Positions 1 through 9,159 of a DNA stretch of 64,000 nucleotides are shown piece after piece. The stretch is taken from the NCBI GenBank assembly GCA_041399065.1, contig JAWKTN010000003.1, positions 186,001-250,000 of the forward strand, in the 5' to 3' direction. Position numbers and translations under genes: made by a program. The stretch is from JAGQPD01 sp020426865 (GTDB lineage: Bacteria > Planctomycetota > Planctomycetia > Pirellulales > Pirellulaceae). The number at the start of each line of letters is the position of its first letter. Position 1 is the stretch's first letter. The notes under the pieces are model-generated. The model had not been told where the DNA came from and searched no databases. It was given only the letters and a program-made list of their open reading frames with translations.

Positions 1-80
1 TCCACGCCCCCAACCGTGCGCGCCTGGAAGAAATCTTCCGGGAAATCGCCCTGACGCTGCCGGTGGTCATGATCGAATAG
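1..80 (+). CDS. C-terminal end of a TadG-like / vWA pilus-associated protein (5' end outside window)
   Basis: An open frame runs from the window edge to a TAG at 78-80 and encodes 25 residues ending in LTLPVVMIE. This tail resembles the C-terminus of planctomycete TadG-like proteins with a von Willebrand A domain, where it lies just upstream of a TadE gene. Here too a TadE-like gene follows after a short gap. The fragment is too short for a firm family call, so the assignment rests mainly on the neighbour and the ending. Confidence 0.45.
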   Translation, partial: HAPNRARLEEIFREIALTLPVVMIE

Positions 81-136
81 ACGGCATTGCCAAATTGCAC
101 GCTAGTGAGAGCCTTTTTACACGAACGAAAATTATT

Positions 137-571
137 ATGAGCATGCTCACAAAACCAACCGTGTTGCCTCGTTGCCTTCGCGCCCGACGTCGTGATCGTC
201 GCGGGTCGTTGACAGTGGAAATGGCGTTGACGTTGCCATTGTTGCTGTTGATCGTGATGATCAGCATCGAGTTCGGCCGGATGAACATCATTCGGCATAC
301 GGTCGACAACGCAGCGTACGAGGCGGCGCGTCGCGGCATTGTTCCGGGGGCCACGGCAGCTGACGTCGAATCGCGTGCTCGGGAAATCATGGGGGCCGTT
401 GGAGCCCGAGGCGTTGCCGTGACGGTCACCCCCAGCGTGATCGATCTGAACGTCGCCGAAGTAAACGTATTGGTGGAGGTGCCCGCCGACACCAACGGAT
501 TCATCGCCCCCAAGTTCTTTTCGGGCAAGACGATGGCCGGCAATTGCACGATGAGTCGCGAGCAACTGTAG
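137..571 (+). CDS. TadE-like pilus assembly protein
   Basis: The 144-residue product has the TadE layout: a basic N-terminus with RRRDRRGS, then TVEMALTLPLLLLIVMIS, a pseudopilin-like hydrophobic segment with the conserved glutamate, then EFGR and an NAAYEAARRG stretch, then a small extracytoplasmic domain. TadE proteins are minor pseudopilins of the Flp/Tad system that sit in the inner membrane. The frame is open upstream to a TTG at 95, but the ATG at 137 is preferred because it leaves a normal short basic leader. Neither start has a clear Shine-Dalgarno sequence. It follows the TadG-like tail by less than 60 bases, so the two are probably one operon. Confidence 0.8.
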   Translation: MSMLTKPTVLPRCLRARRRDRRGSLTVEMALTLPLLLLIVMISIEFGRMNIIRHTVDNAAYEAARRGIVPGATAADVESRAREIMGAVGARGVAVTVTPSVIDLNVAEVNVLVEVPADTNGFIAPKFFSGKTMAGNCTMSREQL

Positions 572-734
572 CTCGCCGTGCGATTCTTGACGCGCGAACG
601 CGCACGTCGCGCCCCTTCTCGCTCGGACCTTGCCTCAGCAATTCCCGCCTGGGTCCTTCCATCTGGCGGCATTCCGTGTATCGTGGTTACCAGACAATGC
701 GGAACTGGGACTATCTGTTAGGAGCCACAAGAGT

Positions 735-1250
735 ATGTCGCATAAAGACAAGATCCGTCATGGCCACGCGGTCGGCGGTACGGTGTTGATGACAATTGGT
801 TTTTCCCTTTCTTTGTTGACGCTGCCCGGATCGGCCGCCGGTGACGATACGGAGGGGAGCAAGGAGAGCGGTTCCGCAACGGCGCTAGTGACACAAGCGG
901 TGGAGGAGGACATGCATGAGTTCATGGAATACTACTTCCAACCGACTTACCGGCGGTTGAAAAGCACAATGAACAGTGCCCCCGCCGACAACGCTGGCTG
1001 GAAGGCTATCAAAGCCGATGCTTTGACCCTGGCGGAAGGAGGGAATTTGCTGCTGGACCGTCCTTCCGACGAGGATGCCAAAGCGTGGAAGCAATTGAGT
1101 ATCGAGGTTCGCAAGGCAGGTCAGGAGATGTACCAGGCGGCCAAGAAAAAGGACTTCGAGGCATCAAAGGCCAGCTACGGCGCGATGCTCAAACAGTGCA
1201 ATGCGTGTCACGACAAGTTTGCCGGTGGTGAACACCAATTGGCTCCTTGA
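735..1250 (+). CDS. Cytochrome c'-like secreted monohaem protein
   Basis: The 171-residue product starts at ATG 735, ten bases after an AGGAG at 720-724. A signal peptide (about residues 14-38, ending near GSAAGDD) indicates export. The mature part is predicted mostly helical and carries a single CNACH haem motif at residues 155-159, near the C-terminus. That arrangement, a four-helix bundle with the haem site in the last helix, is typical of cytochrome c' / c-556 proteins, which bind haem in the periplasm and act in electron transfer or gas binding. The stop lies within 15 bases of the next gene's start, so it probably forms the head of the 735-9936 block. The electron partner is not visible. 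Confidence 0.75.
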   Translation: MSHKDKIRHGHAVGGTVLMTIGFSLSLLTLPGSAAGDDTEGSKESGSATALVTQAVEEDMHEFMEYYFQPTYRRLKSTMNSAPADNAGWKAIKADALTLAEGGNLLLDRPSDEDAKAWKQLSIEVRKAGQEMYQAAKKKDFEASKASYGAMLKQCNACHDKFAGGEHQLAP

Positions 1251-1264
1251 GTGTGGATCCGGTC

Positions 1265-2659
1265 ATGAGCCATGAAGCACAATCGCGGGTCGCTCGCCAG
1301 GAGATCGATCTATACGAACCGATTGCACAGCGAACGTACACACCATCGAAGGCCGTCTTGGCCCGGAGCTCGGGATGCTACCACTACACCCCCGAAGGTC
1401 GACGCCTTGCGGATTTCACATCCGGTGTTCTTGTCGCCAACCTCGGCCATCATCCGCGACACTGGTGGCAAAGCGTTTGGGCCCATATGCAATTGATCGC
1501 GAGCGACTTGATCGACGTCGATCCGGCGAGTGATGAAAAAGAAGACATCTCTTCGTCGTTTTTGAACGCGACGACGCTGACAGCCTACAACGCGATCACC
1601 GAAATAGAAGCCCTTGCAGCACGGCGCTTGGTGCAGAACATGCAACAACAGCCGGGCGGCCGGCGAATGGAGCAAGTCCTATGGGCTGCCAGCGGCAGCG
1701 AAGCGGTGCACAAGGCCTTAACTGTGGCTCTCGCGCAACGCAAAGATGCATCGATGATCCTGGCAACTCGCTACGGCTTTCATGGGAAAAAAGGACTTGC
1801 CGGCGCCGTTACCGGTTGCGAGGCCGATCCGGAACGTGATCCACGAGTTCGGTTCATCTCGTTTCCTCAGGAGGAATGTTACAGTGTCCAACTCAGAAAG
1901 AAGCTGTTGGATCTGAAGCCCTATCGCCAGGAACTGGAACGGCTTTGGCGGGCACACGAAGGCCAGATATGCTGCCTGATCACCGAACCCTACTTGGGTG
2001 GCGGTGGCTCCTACCATCCGCAAGCGGCATACCTGCAGATGCTCCAACAGTTCTGTCGCGAACACGGCATCTTGTTCATCCTCGACGAAGTTCAATCAAA
2101 CTTTGGACGCACGGGAATGATGTATGCCTACTCCACGTACGGCATCGAACCCGATATGGTCGTCTTGGGCAAAGGAATGGGCAACGGAATTCCCGTGGAC
2201 GCCGTCGTTGGTCCACGTTCGTTGTTCGAGGCATTGAGTTATGGCAGCGGTAGCGATACATGGAGCGGGCATCCGCTGGGATGTGCCGCGGTCCTTGCGA
2301 CGTTGGAAATATTTGAACAGGGCCATGTTCTCGAACACGCGACCAAGCTGTCGGAAGTCATCGAAGAGGGCCTGCTGCGGCTGACGGAATTGGACGGCGT
2401 GGAGGCAATTCGTGGGGAAGGAACGGTATGGGGAATCCAGTGTGAAGCGGCCGGAGACTTGACGGCCGCCGAGGTCGCCAACCGGATCGTGGCCGTCTGC
2501 TATGAAGGAGACAGTCAAGGTCGCGCGATTCATTTGCTGGGCCCCTTGGCCGGCACTGTCCTGCGAGTCGCTCCGCCGCTCGTGATGGACCTGGACGAAG
2601 CCCGTGATCATCTCCACGCCATGCACGGCTTGATTCAACGTTGTCATTGGCAACACTGA
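1265..2659 (+). CDS. Class III PLP-dependent aminotransferase
   Basis: The product has 464 residues from ATG 1265; in-frame TTG 1247 and GTG 1253 are alternative starts. It is a fold-type I class III aminotransferase: SGSEAVHKAL binds the cofactor phosphate, FILDEVQSNFGRTG contains the aspartate that contacts the pyridine nitrogen, and VVLGKGMGNG holds the Schiff-base lysine (about K303). The family includes GABA, ornithine, beta-alanine and glutamate-1-semialdehyde enzymes, and the substrate cannot be read from sequence. The next genes are a GlcNAc-6-P deacetylase-like enzyme (25 bases away) and a Gfo/Idh oxidoreductase, which suggests amino-sugar or amino-sugar-acid breakdown. That link is an inference. 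Confidence 0.85.
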   Translation: MSHEAQSRVARQEIDLYEPIAQRTYTPSKAVLARSSGCYHYTPEGRRLADFTSGVLVANLGHHPRHWWQSVWAHMQLIASDLIDVDPASDEKEDISSSFLNATTLTAYNAITEIEALAARRLVQNMQQQPGGRRMEQVLWAASGSEAVHKALTVALAQRKDASMILATRYGFHGKKGLAGAVTGCEADPERDPRVRFISFPQEECYSVQLRKKLLDLKPYRQELERLWRAHEGQICCLITEPYLGGGGSYHPQAAYLQMLQQFCREHGILFILDEVQSNFGRTGMMYAYSTYGIEPDMVVLGKGMGNGIPVDAVVGPRSLFEALSYGSGSDTWSGHPLGCAAVLATLEIFEQGHVLEHATKLSEVIEEGLLRLTELDGVEAIRGEGTVWGIQCEAAGDLTAAEVANRIVAVCYEGDSQGRAIHLLGPLAGTVLRVAPPLVMDLDEARDHLHAMHGLIQRCHWQH

Positions 2660-2683
2660 TCATCTTGACGAGGCCTCGCAACC

Positions 2684-3625
2684 ATGTCGATTGAGCGAGT
2701 CAATTCTCCGGGATATTGTGATCTGCAGGTCAACGGCTATGCGGGTGTCGATTTTAATGCCGACATCGTCGACGAGTCGTCATTCATCGCGGCGTGTGAA
2801 CGCTTGAAGGCCGACGGCGTGACTGGCTTCCTGGGGACGATTATCTCCGACGAAATGCCCGCCATGTGCCGCCGCCTGGCACGACTTCATCAACTGCACG
2901 ATCAGCATGCGATCGTTCGCGAATTGATGTTGGGAATCCACGTTGAGGGACCGTTCCTCAACGAAACACCGGGTTTTGTGGGTGCTCATCCTACTCATGC
3001 CATGCGCTGGGCCAACGCCGATGACATGCGCCAGTTGCTCGACGCCGCCGGCGGCCTGACCCGTATTGTTACCTTGGCCCCTGAACGCGATCCTCACCAG
3101 CACGTCACGAGATTCCTAGCCGATCAAGGGATCGTCGTATCGGCGGGCCACAGTGACGCGTCATTGAAAGATCTGCGTGCCGCGATCGATGCTGGCCTGA
3201 CAATGTTCACCCACCTCGGAAACGGCTGCCCACTGTCACTTCATCGCCACGACAATATCATTCAACGAGTACTATCGTTGGCGGACTCCCTGTGGATCGG
3301 GTTCATTGCCGACGGCGTGCATGTCCCGTTCGTGGCGTTGGACAATTATCTTCGAGCGGCGGGAATCGAGCGTTGTTTTGTGGTCACCGACGCGATCGCG
3401 GCCGCCGGCATGGGTCCGGGAACGCATAGGCTGGCGGGTCAGGATGTGATCGTTGACGCTAATCTGGCGACCTGGGCGCCCGACCGCAGTCACCTTGTCG
3501 GGTCGGCCATGACGATGCCACAAGCCGTAGCGAATTTAAAGACAGCACTGCGTCTCTCGACCGCACAAGTTACCGCCTTGACCATAAAAAACCCTCGGGC
3601 AGCACTGCGCATCGACGACGCTTGA
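2684..3625 (+). CDS. NagA-like N-acetylglucosamine-6-phosphate deacetylase family amidohydrolase
   Basis: The 313-residue amidohydrolase has NagA landmarks in order: DLQVNGYAGVDF near the start, GIHVEGPFLN with the metal-binding glutamate, VSAGHSDAS with a metal histidine, FTHLGNG with the second histidine, IADGVHVP for substrate contact, and CFVVTDAI with the catalytic aspartate. NagA removes acetyl from GlcNAc-6-phosphate in the cytoplasm. At 313 residues it is shorter than the usual roughly 380, because the N-terminal beta-sandwich strands are missing and the protein begins almost directly at the barrel. The substrate may therefore differ. ATG 2684 is preceded by GAGG. Spacing suggests co-transcription with the aminotransferase and the downstream oxidoreductase. 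Confidence 0.8.
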   Translation: MSIERVNSPGYCDLQVNGYAGVDFNADIVDESSFIAACERLKADGVTGFLGTIISDEMPAMCRRLARLHQLHDQHAIVRELMLGIHVEGPFLNETPGFVGAHPTHAMRWANADDMRQLLDAAGGLTRIVTLAPERDPHQHVTRFLADQGIVVSAGHSDASLKDLRAAIDAGLTMFTHLGNGCPLSLHRHDNIIQRVLSLADSLWIGFIADGVHVPFVALDNYLRAAGIERCFVVTDAIAAAGMGPGTHRLAGQDVIVDANLATWAPDRSHLVGSAMTMPQAVANLKTALRLSTAQVTALTIKNPRAALRIDDA

Positions 3626-3651
3626 TCGCGGTGGAAGGAGCATTGTTCAAC

Positions 3652-4923
3652 ATGTCGCACCCCATCCCTGTCCTCGTGATTGGCGGAGGCATGATCGTGT
3701 ATGATCAGATCCTGCCGTCACTCTACCACTTGCAGCGTTGCCAACAGGTGGGCGAGATAACGATCGTCGCGGCCAGTTCCACGCGGTTGCGTGACCTGGC
3801 CGGAAAACACTTTTTGGATTCGTTTCCAGGACAGTCGTTTCGTGCCGTTCCCTCGCTGGAGAGCGCCCCCTCCGATCGAGACGACAATCGTTGGCGCGAA
3901 TGTATCTCGCAATTCACACCGCACGGTTTGGTGGTCGTAGCCACACCGGACGAAACACACTACGACATGGTGCGGTGTGCCCTGGAGCATGACCAGCACG
4001 TTCTGTGTGTGAAACCGTTGGTGCACAACTATCAGCAGGCGGAGGAACTGGGCCGGTTAGCTCACGAACGGGGTTTGTTGATTGTGATCGAATACCACAA
4101 GCGATTCGATCGACGGGCCTTGGAGGCTCGCAAGCAATATCGACTGGGACATTTCGGCAGTTTCGCGTGTGGCCAGGCGCGGATGATCGAGTCCTATTAC
4201 TATCGTTCCTCGAATTTTCAGAACTGGTTTACCGCGGACAAGACAGACGCATTCACTTACGTAGGCTGCCACTATGTGGACATGGTCTACTTCATCACAG
4301 GGTTGCGTCCTGTGGAGGTATCCTGTCGGGGCGTCGATCGGGCGTTTCCCAATGGCAAGATCGCTAGCATGTGGACCAACGGCCGAGTCATCTTCGAAAA
4401 TGGAGCATTGCTGACGGTCAATGGTGGACTGGGTTATCCCGACATGGGAGCGGGCCCGAACGATCAAGGGATCACGATGTATTGTGAGGGGGACAACTGT
4501 GGAGCGATTATCGAGCACAACGATCAATTCCGCGGTGTCGGCCATGGATATGTCACTCCAGTTGGCGGTACGTACTTTCGACATGTCAATCCCGACTATT
4601 TCCGCCTCGTGCCATGGCAAGGAGACGGCCTGAAACCGGTAGGATACGGTTTCGATTCGATCGCCAACGCGGTTGACGCGGCAACGGCCATCGGGCGTTT
4701 GGGGGACGGTCACTCCGATTCGCAAGCCCGTGATTTGCGCCAGGCAGCACTGGCTCATATTGATCAGCAGGGGCTCCTGGCCACACCGCGAAACAGCTTC
4801 ATCAACGAACTGGTGATCGAGGCGGCCAGGAAGTCGATCGTACGACGCGGCCTCCCGTTTGCCATTTCCTACGATCCGCCGCGAGTTACGCCGCTGGATG
4901 TATCAAGCGATCCCGCATGTTAA
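3652..4923 (+). CDS. Gfo/Idh/MocA-family oxidoreductase
   Basis: The product has 423 residues from ATG 3652, preceded by AAGGAG at 3636-3641. A TTG at 3622 would overlap the upstream stop but is less convincing. The N-terminal nucleotide-binding motif is VLVIGGGMIVYDQ, followed by LVVVATPDETHYDM and VLCVKPLVHN, the EKP-like motif of the family with glutamate replaced by cysteine-valine. The C-terminal alpha/beta domain carries YVGCHYVDMVYFITG. These enzymes oxidise or reduce sugars and cyclitols with NAD(P). It lies in the catabolic block between the NagA-like enzyme and an exported amidohydrolase. No Tat signal is present, so it should be cytoplasmic. Confidence 0.85.
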   Translation: MSHPIPVLVIGGGMIVYDQILPSLYHLQRCQQVGEITIVAASSTRLRDLAGKHFLDSFPGQSFRAVPSLESAPSDRDDNRWRECISQFTPHGLVVVATPDETHYDMVRCALEHDQHVLCVKPLVHNYQQAEELGRLAHERGLLIVIEYHKRFDRRALEARKQYRLGHFGSFACGQARMIESYYYRSSNFQNWFTADKTDAFTYVGCHYVDMVYFITGLRPVEVSCRGVDRAFPNGKIASMWTNGRVIFENGALLTVNGGLGYPDMGAGPNDQGITMYCEGDNCGAIIEHNDQFRGVGHGYVTPVGGTYFRHVNPDYFRLVPWQGDGLKPVGYGFDSIANAVDAATAIGRLGDGHSDSQARDLRQAALAHIDQQGLLATPRNSFINELVIEAARKSIVRRGLPFAISYDPPRVTPLDVSSDPAC

Positions 4924-5025
4924 ACTACGCAGCAGACGGCGAGGAACTCGGCCCCGCCAGGTCCTGCCATGTTTTGTCTTCGCTTTACATTCTCCACAGC
5001 ATTTGTTGACAGGGGTCGTGAAAAC

Positions 5026-5985
5026 ATGAATCATTCTCGAGACTGGTCTCGGCGAAGTTTTCTGCAATGGAGCGGAACCATTGCTGCCATGCATATGGCA
5101 TCATACCATGTGCTTGCCCAAAACGATACGTCACAAGCAAGACCGGAGCCGTTGATCGATTGCCATCAACACATCAACCATTTTGAACGATCGATCGACG
5201 ACACGATTCGCCACATGGATGCCACCGGGGCGGAGAAGGCGTTTATTCTCCCCTTGGAGACCGGTGAAGGAGGCGTTACCTTACGTTCGGAAACAGTATT
5301 GCACGCGTTTCATAACTATCGCGATCGCATTATCCCCTTTTGCCAGACGGATGTCCGCAAAGACGATTGCCTCCAGCGAATTCACGCATACCATACACTG
5401 GGATGCCGCGGAATCGGCGAACAGAAGGAGCACTTGCCATTGAGCGATCCGCGAGTCGAAGCGGTGATTGCGGTCTGCAACGATTTGAATTGGCCGATTA
5501 CCATGCACTTTGAGGATGGCCCCAACGGGTTCAATATGGGCCTGGCCGAGTCGCTGGAGAATTACCTCAGAAAGTACAAACAAGTTCGGATCATTGGTCA
5601 CGCACAGACGTGGTGGGCGAATATCAGCAGCGAAGTACCACTTCCCAGTCAGTCACTGTACCCGACAGGCCCCGTTAAGGCCGGTGGCCTGCTGGACCGC
5701 CTGCTATCAGAATACCCCAACCTGTACGCGGATCTCTCGGCCGGCAGCGGTTACAACGCCCTGACGCGCGACGAAGAATTCACCGTCAAGTTTTTCGAAC
5801 GGCATCCGCGGCAATTGATTTTCGGCAGCGACTGCCCTTGCCGTGACGGTCACGGTCAGAACTTTGACGGCGTCTGCTACTCGCAGCAACTGCAAACCTT
5901 GGTGAAACGGTTGGTTCCGGATCGCGACCGCCGCCACAGAATTTTTTATCAAAACGCGATCGACGCGTTAAATGGCCATGCGTAG
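5026..5985 (+). CDS. Exported amidohydrolase (amidohydrolase-2 family) with Tat-like signal
   Basis: The 319-residue product starts at ATG 5026; an in-frame ATG at 4969 would displace the signal peptide. It begins with a twin-arginine-like leader, WSRRSFLQWSG followed by a hydrophobic stretch, so it is likely exported folded. The mature protein reads LIDCHQHINHF, the HxH-type metal motif, then RIIGHAQTWW with a barrel histidine, and FGSDCPCRDG with the C-terminal aspartate. This is the metal-dependent amidohydrolase-2 (TIM-barrel) family, which includes decarboxylases and lactonases. The substrate is unknown. Its end overlaps or nearly touches the next gene, so the two are probably translated from one message. 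Confidence 0.8.
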   Translation: MNHSRDWSRRSFLQWSGTIAAMHMASYHVLAQNDTSQARPEPLIDCHQHINHFERSIDDTIRHMDATGAEKAFILPLETGEGGVTLRSETVLHAFHNYRDRIIPFCQTDVRKDDCLQRIHAYHTLGCRGIGEQKEHLPLSDPRVEAVIAVCNDLNWPITMHFEDGPNGFNMGLAESLENYLRKYKQVRIIGHAQTWWANISSEVPLPSQSLYPTGPVKAGGLLDRLLSEYPNLYADLSAGSGYNALTRDEEFTVKFFERHPRQLIFGSDCPCRDGHGQNFDGVCYSQQLQTLVKRLVPDRDRRHRIFYQNAIDALNGHA

Positions 5986-6034
5986 GTTCAGCGCCATCTG
6001 TAAATTGTCCCATCCTGTTCGGTCAACAGCGTCC

Positions 6035-9007
6035 ATGACTGCAATCCCACTTCATCGTTGTTTGCCTTATTGCCGGCTGCTTTGCCTCGTCATCGGTGCG
6101 ACGTTGACGTGGGGAGTTCAAACCGGTGGTGGTCAAGCCATTGATTATTCGGAGCAATTGCCCCGTATTCCTCCGCTGTCGCCAAGCGAAGCGATCGGGT
6201 CGTTTGATGTCGAGCCAGAATTGGCCGTGGAACAAACGGCGGCCGAACCGCTGGTCACGGATCCGGTGGCGATGTGCTTTGACGAACGTGGCGACCTTTA
6301 TGTGGCCGAAATGTGTGACTATTCCGAGCAAGATCAGGCCATGCTGGGACGCGTGCGCCGGTTACGCGACGAGGATCACGACGGTCGTTTCGATGCGAGC
6401 ACGATTTTCGCCGACGGTCTGTCATGGCCTACCGCAATCATCTGTTTTCGCGGCGGTGTCTTTGTCGGCGCAGCTCCACATATCTACTACTTGAAGGACG
6501 ACGACGACGACGGACAAGCCGACCGCCAAACGCTGGTCTTTACGGGATTTGGACGTACGAACGTACAAGGTTTGCTCAACAGTTTCCGCTGGGGACTGGA
6601 CCATCGCATCCATGGTGCAACCAGCAGCTCGGGGGCTGACGTGACATGCCCACCGCATCCCGACCGGGCGGCGATCTCGCTGCGGGGACGTGATTTTTCC
6701 TTCGATCCGGACTCACTCGAACTGCGTCCGGAAAGTGGTGGCGCTCAGCACGGCATGGACTTCGACGATTGGGGGCAGAAATTCGTATGCTCCAACAGCG
6801 ATCATGCTCAGTTTGTCATGTATCGCGACCATTACGTATCCCGTAATCCATTGTTGGCCGCCCCCAATCCTCGTATGAGCATTGCCGAAGACGGTGGCCA
6901 GGGACCAGTCTATCGCACAAGCCCGGTCGAACCGTGGCGCATTGTCCGTACGCGGTTGCGCGTCGAGGGCCTCGTCCCCGGTCCCGTTGAAGGTGGCGGG
7001 ACCCCCGCCGGATACTTTACCGGCTCGACCGGAATCACGATCTTCCGCGGTGATGCCATCCCCCTACTACACGGCATGGCGATCGTTGGCGACGTCGGCA
7101 GCAACATCGTCCATCGTAAGCAGCTGATTGCCAGCGGAACCGGCTATATCGCTCGCCGTATCGACGACCACACCGAGCTGCTTCGCTCGCGCGATATCTG
7201 GTTTCGTCCCGTACAATTCGCCAATGGCCCAGACGGATGTCTGCATGTCCTGGACATGTACCGCGAGGTGATCGAACATCCGGCGAGCCTCCCCCCGGAG
7301 ATCAAGCAGCATCTGGATCTGACGAGCGGTCGGGACCGAGGCCGGCTTTATCGCTTGGTTCAACGAGGACTTCCGTCACGCGCCGCGGAAGATCTGGGCC
7401 GCCTGACATCGAACGAGTTGACCAGGATGCTTGGCCATGAGAATAGCTGGCATGCGGAAACCGCGTCGCGTCTGCTGTGGGAACGACAAGATGTCTCGGT
7501 GAGTGACCAGCTACGCAACTCGCTGCGGTCGATCGATAGCGCCACAGGACGCATGCGGTCGCTGTGGGCACTGCAGGGATTGGGCCAGTTAATCGTCGAC
7601 GATGTTCTCGTTTCCCTCGGTGACAGGCATCCGCGAGTTCGTGAACATGCTATTCGACTGAGTGAAGCGTTTGAAGACGACCTACAAATTCAACAACAAC
7701 TGCACGCCTTGGCAAACGACCAAGACGCTCGACTTGTTTTGCAATTAGCGTTTTCGTTGGGCGAGTTCCCAGTCCCATGGCGAGTGACTGTTTTGCGTGA
7801 GCTCAGTCAGCGCGACGACCTGGACGCCTGGCACCGCATGGCTATTCTCAGCTCGTGCGGCGATTGTGACGCACAATTATTGATGGAACTGACGAAGCGT
7901 TCGTCATCGGACGCGACATCCAATTCAGGCCTGCTAATCTGTGAACTTGCTCGGCAGCTTTCGCGCCGGGGGGACGCGGCATCATGGTCGGCAGTTACCG
8001 ATGCGGTGATGGCCGTCCAGGAGAACGCCGCGTTGACGGCCGCGATCTTGGAAGCTGCGATTTCGGCGAACCGTCAGTTCCAACAGCAACTGGCACAACC
8101 CGCCGTCCGAAACGCTTTCGACACGATGCTGCACCAAGCACGTTCGGTCCTCGAGGCCGACACGTCGACGGCCGCCACGCGTCTCGGGGCGGCGCGATTC
8201 TTGGCCCTCAGCGAAGATCCTTCAGACGCGGATCGACTGTTGACGCTTCTGGACCACCGAGCCCCGGGCGACCTGCAGCGAATGGCGTTGCGGAGCGTCG
8301 CGAATTTCGAGCGTCGCGAAGTCGCCGAACGGATTTTGGAACGTTGGTCGAGCCTAAGTCCCCAGGTGCGAGCGGAGGCCGAGGAAGTTCTTTTTTCACG
8401 CGCGATATGGACGGAGGCAACGTTCGATGCCATCGCAAATGGTCGAATTGGAATCGGTGACATCGGCCGCGCGCGAATTGCCCAGGCACAACAGCACGCC
8501 CTGCCGTCCGTGAGGGACGCGGCAAAAAAGATGCTTGCGCGATTTGCCGATAGTGACGACGGAAAGCTGACGCGGCGAATGAACACCATCTTGTTACTTT
8601 CGGGAGACGGCACTGGCGGGCGCACGACCTTTCGTAAACACTGCGCAACGTGCCATCGCCTGGAAAACGTGGGCTACGAAATCGGGCCGAATCTCGCAAC
8701 GGTCAAGAACCGTGGCCGTGAGGCGGTATTGACGAACGTGCTGGATCCGAACCGCGAAGTCAATCCCGCCTATCTCAATTACATCATTACAACCACGGAC
8801 GGCCGAACTCGAACCGGCATCATCGAAGCCGAAACGTCGACGAGCGTCACGTTGCGTCGCGCAGAGGATCAACGCGAGGTGGTGTTGCGTGAAGATGTAG
8901 AAGCACTTCATAGCAGCGGCATGTCGCTGATGCCCGAAGACATCGTTCGCGACCTGGCCGACCAGGACGTCGCGAATTTGTTAGAGTATATTTTGAATAC
9001 TCCTTGA
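6035..9007 (+). CDS. PVC-type membrane-bound dehydrogenase with HEAT repeats and C-terminal haem domain
   Basis: The product has about 990 residues. ATG 6035 is chosen because it places a normal signal peptide (LPYCRLLCLVIGATLTWG) at the N-terminus; ATG 5972, overlapping the upstream gene, is also possible. The first half resembles the planctomycete-type membrane-bound dehydrogenase/beta-propeller domain (for example DPVAMCFDERGDLYVAEM and GTPAGYFTGSTGITIF). The middle holds HEAT-like helical repeats. The C-terminus is the PVC haem-binding domain with CATCHRLENVGYEIGPNL. Such proteins are periplasmic and thought to oxidise sugars or their derivatives, passing electrons to c-type cytochromes. 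The cytochrome c' at the head of this block is a possible but unproven partner. Confidence 0.85.
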   Translation: MTAIPLHRCLPYCRLLCLVIGATLTWGVQTGGGQAIDYSEQLPRIPPLSPSEAIGSFDVEPELAVEQTAAEPLVTDPVAMCFDERGDLYVAEMCDYSEQDQAMLGRVRRLRDEDHDGRFDASTIFADGLSWPTAIICFRGGVFVGAAPHIYYLKDDDDDGQADRQTLVFTGFGRTNVQGLLNSFRWGLDHRIHGATSSSGADVTCPPHPDRAAISLRGRDFSFDPDSLELRPESGGAQHGMDFDDWGQKFVCSNSDHAQFVMYRDHYVSRNPLLAAPNPRMSIAEDGGQGPVYRTSPVEPWRIVRTRLRVEGLVPGPVEGGGTPAGYFTGSTGITIFRGDAIPLLHGMAIVGDVGSNIVHRKQLIASGTGYIARRIDDHTELLRSRDIWFRPVQFANGPDGCLHVLDMYREVIEHPASLPPEIKQHLDLTSGRDRGRLYRLVQRGLPSRAAEDLGRLTSNELTRMLGHENSWHAETASRLLWERQDVSVSDQLRNSLRSIDSATGRMRSLWALQGLGQLIVDDVLVSLGDRHPRVREHAIRLSEAFEDDLQIQQQLHALANDQDARLVLQLAFSLGEFPVPWRVTVLRELSQRDDLDAWHRMAILSSCGDCDAQLLMELTKRSSSDATSNSGLLICELARQLSRRGDAASWSAVTDAVMAVQENAALTAAILEAAISANRQFQQQLAQPAVRNAFDTMLHQARSVLEADTSTAATRLGAARFLALSEDPSDADRLLTLLDHRAPGDLQRMALRSVANFERREVAERILERWSSLSPQVRAEAEEVLFSRAIWTEATFDAIANGRIGIGDIGRARIAQAQQHALPSVRDAAKKMLARFADSDDGKLTRRMNTILLLSGDGTGGRTTFRKHCATCHRLENVGYEIGPNLATVKNRGREAVLTNVLDPNREVNPAYLNYIITTTDGRTRTGIIEAETSTSVTLRRAEDQREVVLREDVEALHSSGMSLMPEDIVRDLADQDVANLLEYILNTP

Positions 9008-9041
9008 CACAATCGACAACGCTCCACCAGCCACTTGACTC

Positions 9042-9122
9042 TCATCATCCTGCCCTCCATCATCCTGCCTACACCGACGCCGGAACAAGGGTAGAAGGCA
9101 GGATGATGAAAGGCAGGATAAT
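9042..9122. repeat. Repeat-built stem-loop (CATCATCCTGCC / GGCAGGATGATG arms)
   Basis: CATCATCCTGCC occurs twice in direct orientation (9043-9054 and 9058-9069). Its complement occurs as GGCAGGATGATG (9097-9108) and as the variant GGCAGGATAAT (9112-9122). The region can therefore fold into a long hairpin with about 27 loop bases, or into alternative registers. It lies between the dehydrogenase and the SDR gene and could act as a terminator or an mRNA-stabilising element. Confidence 0.7.
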
Positions 9123-9159
9123 AAACGACGAATAACACCAGTCGAACGAGCCTTTTCGC

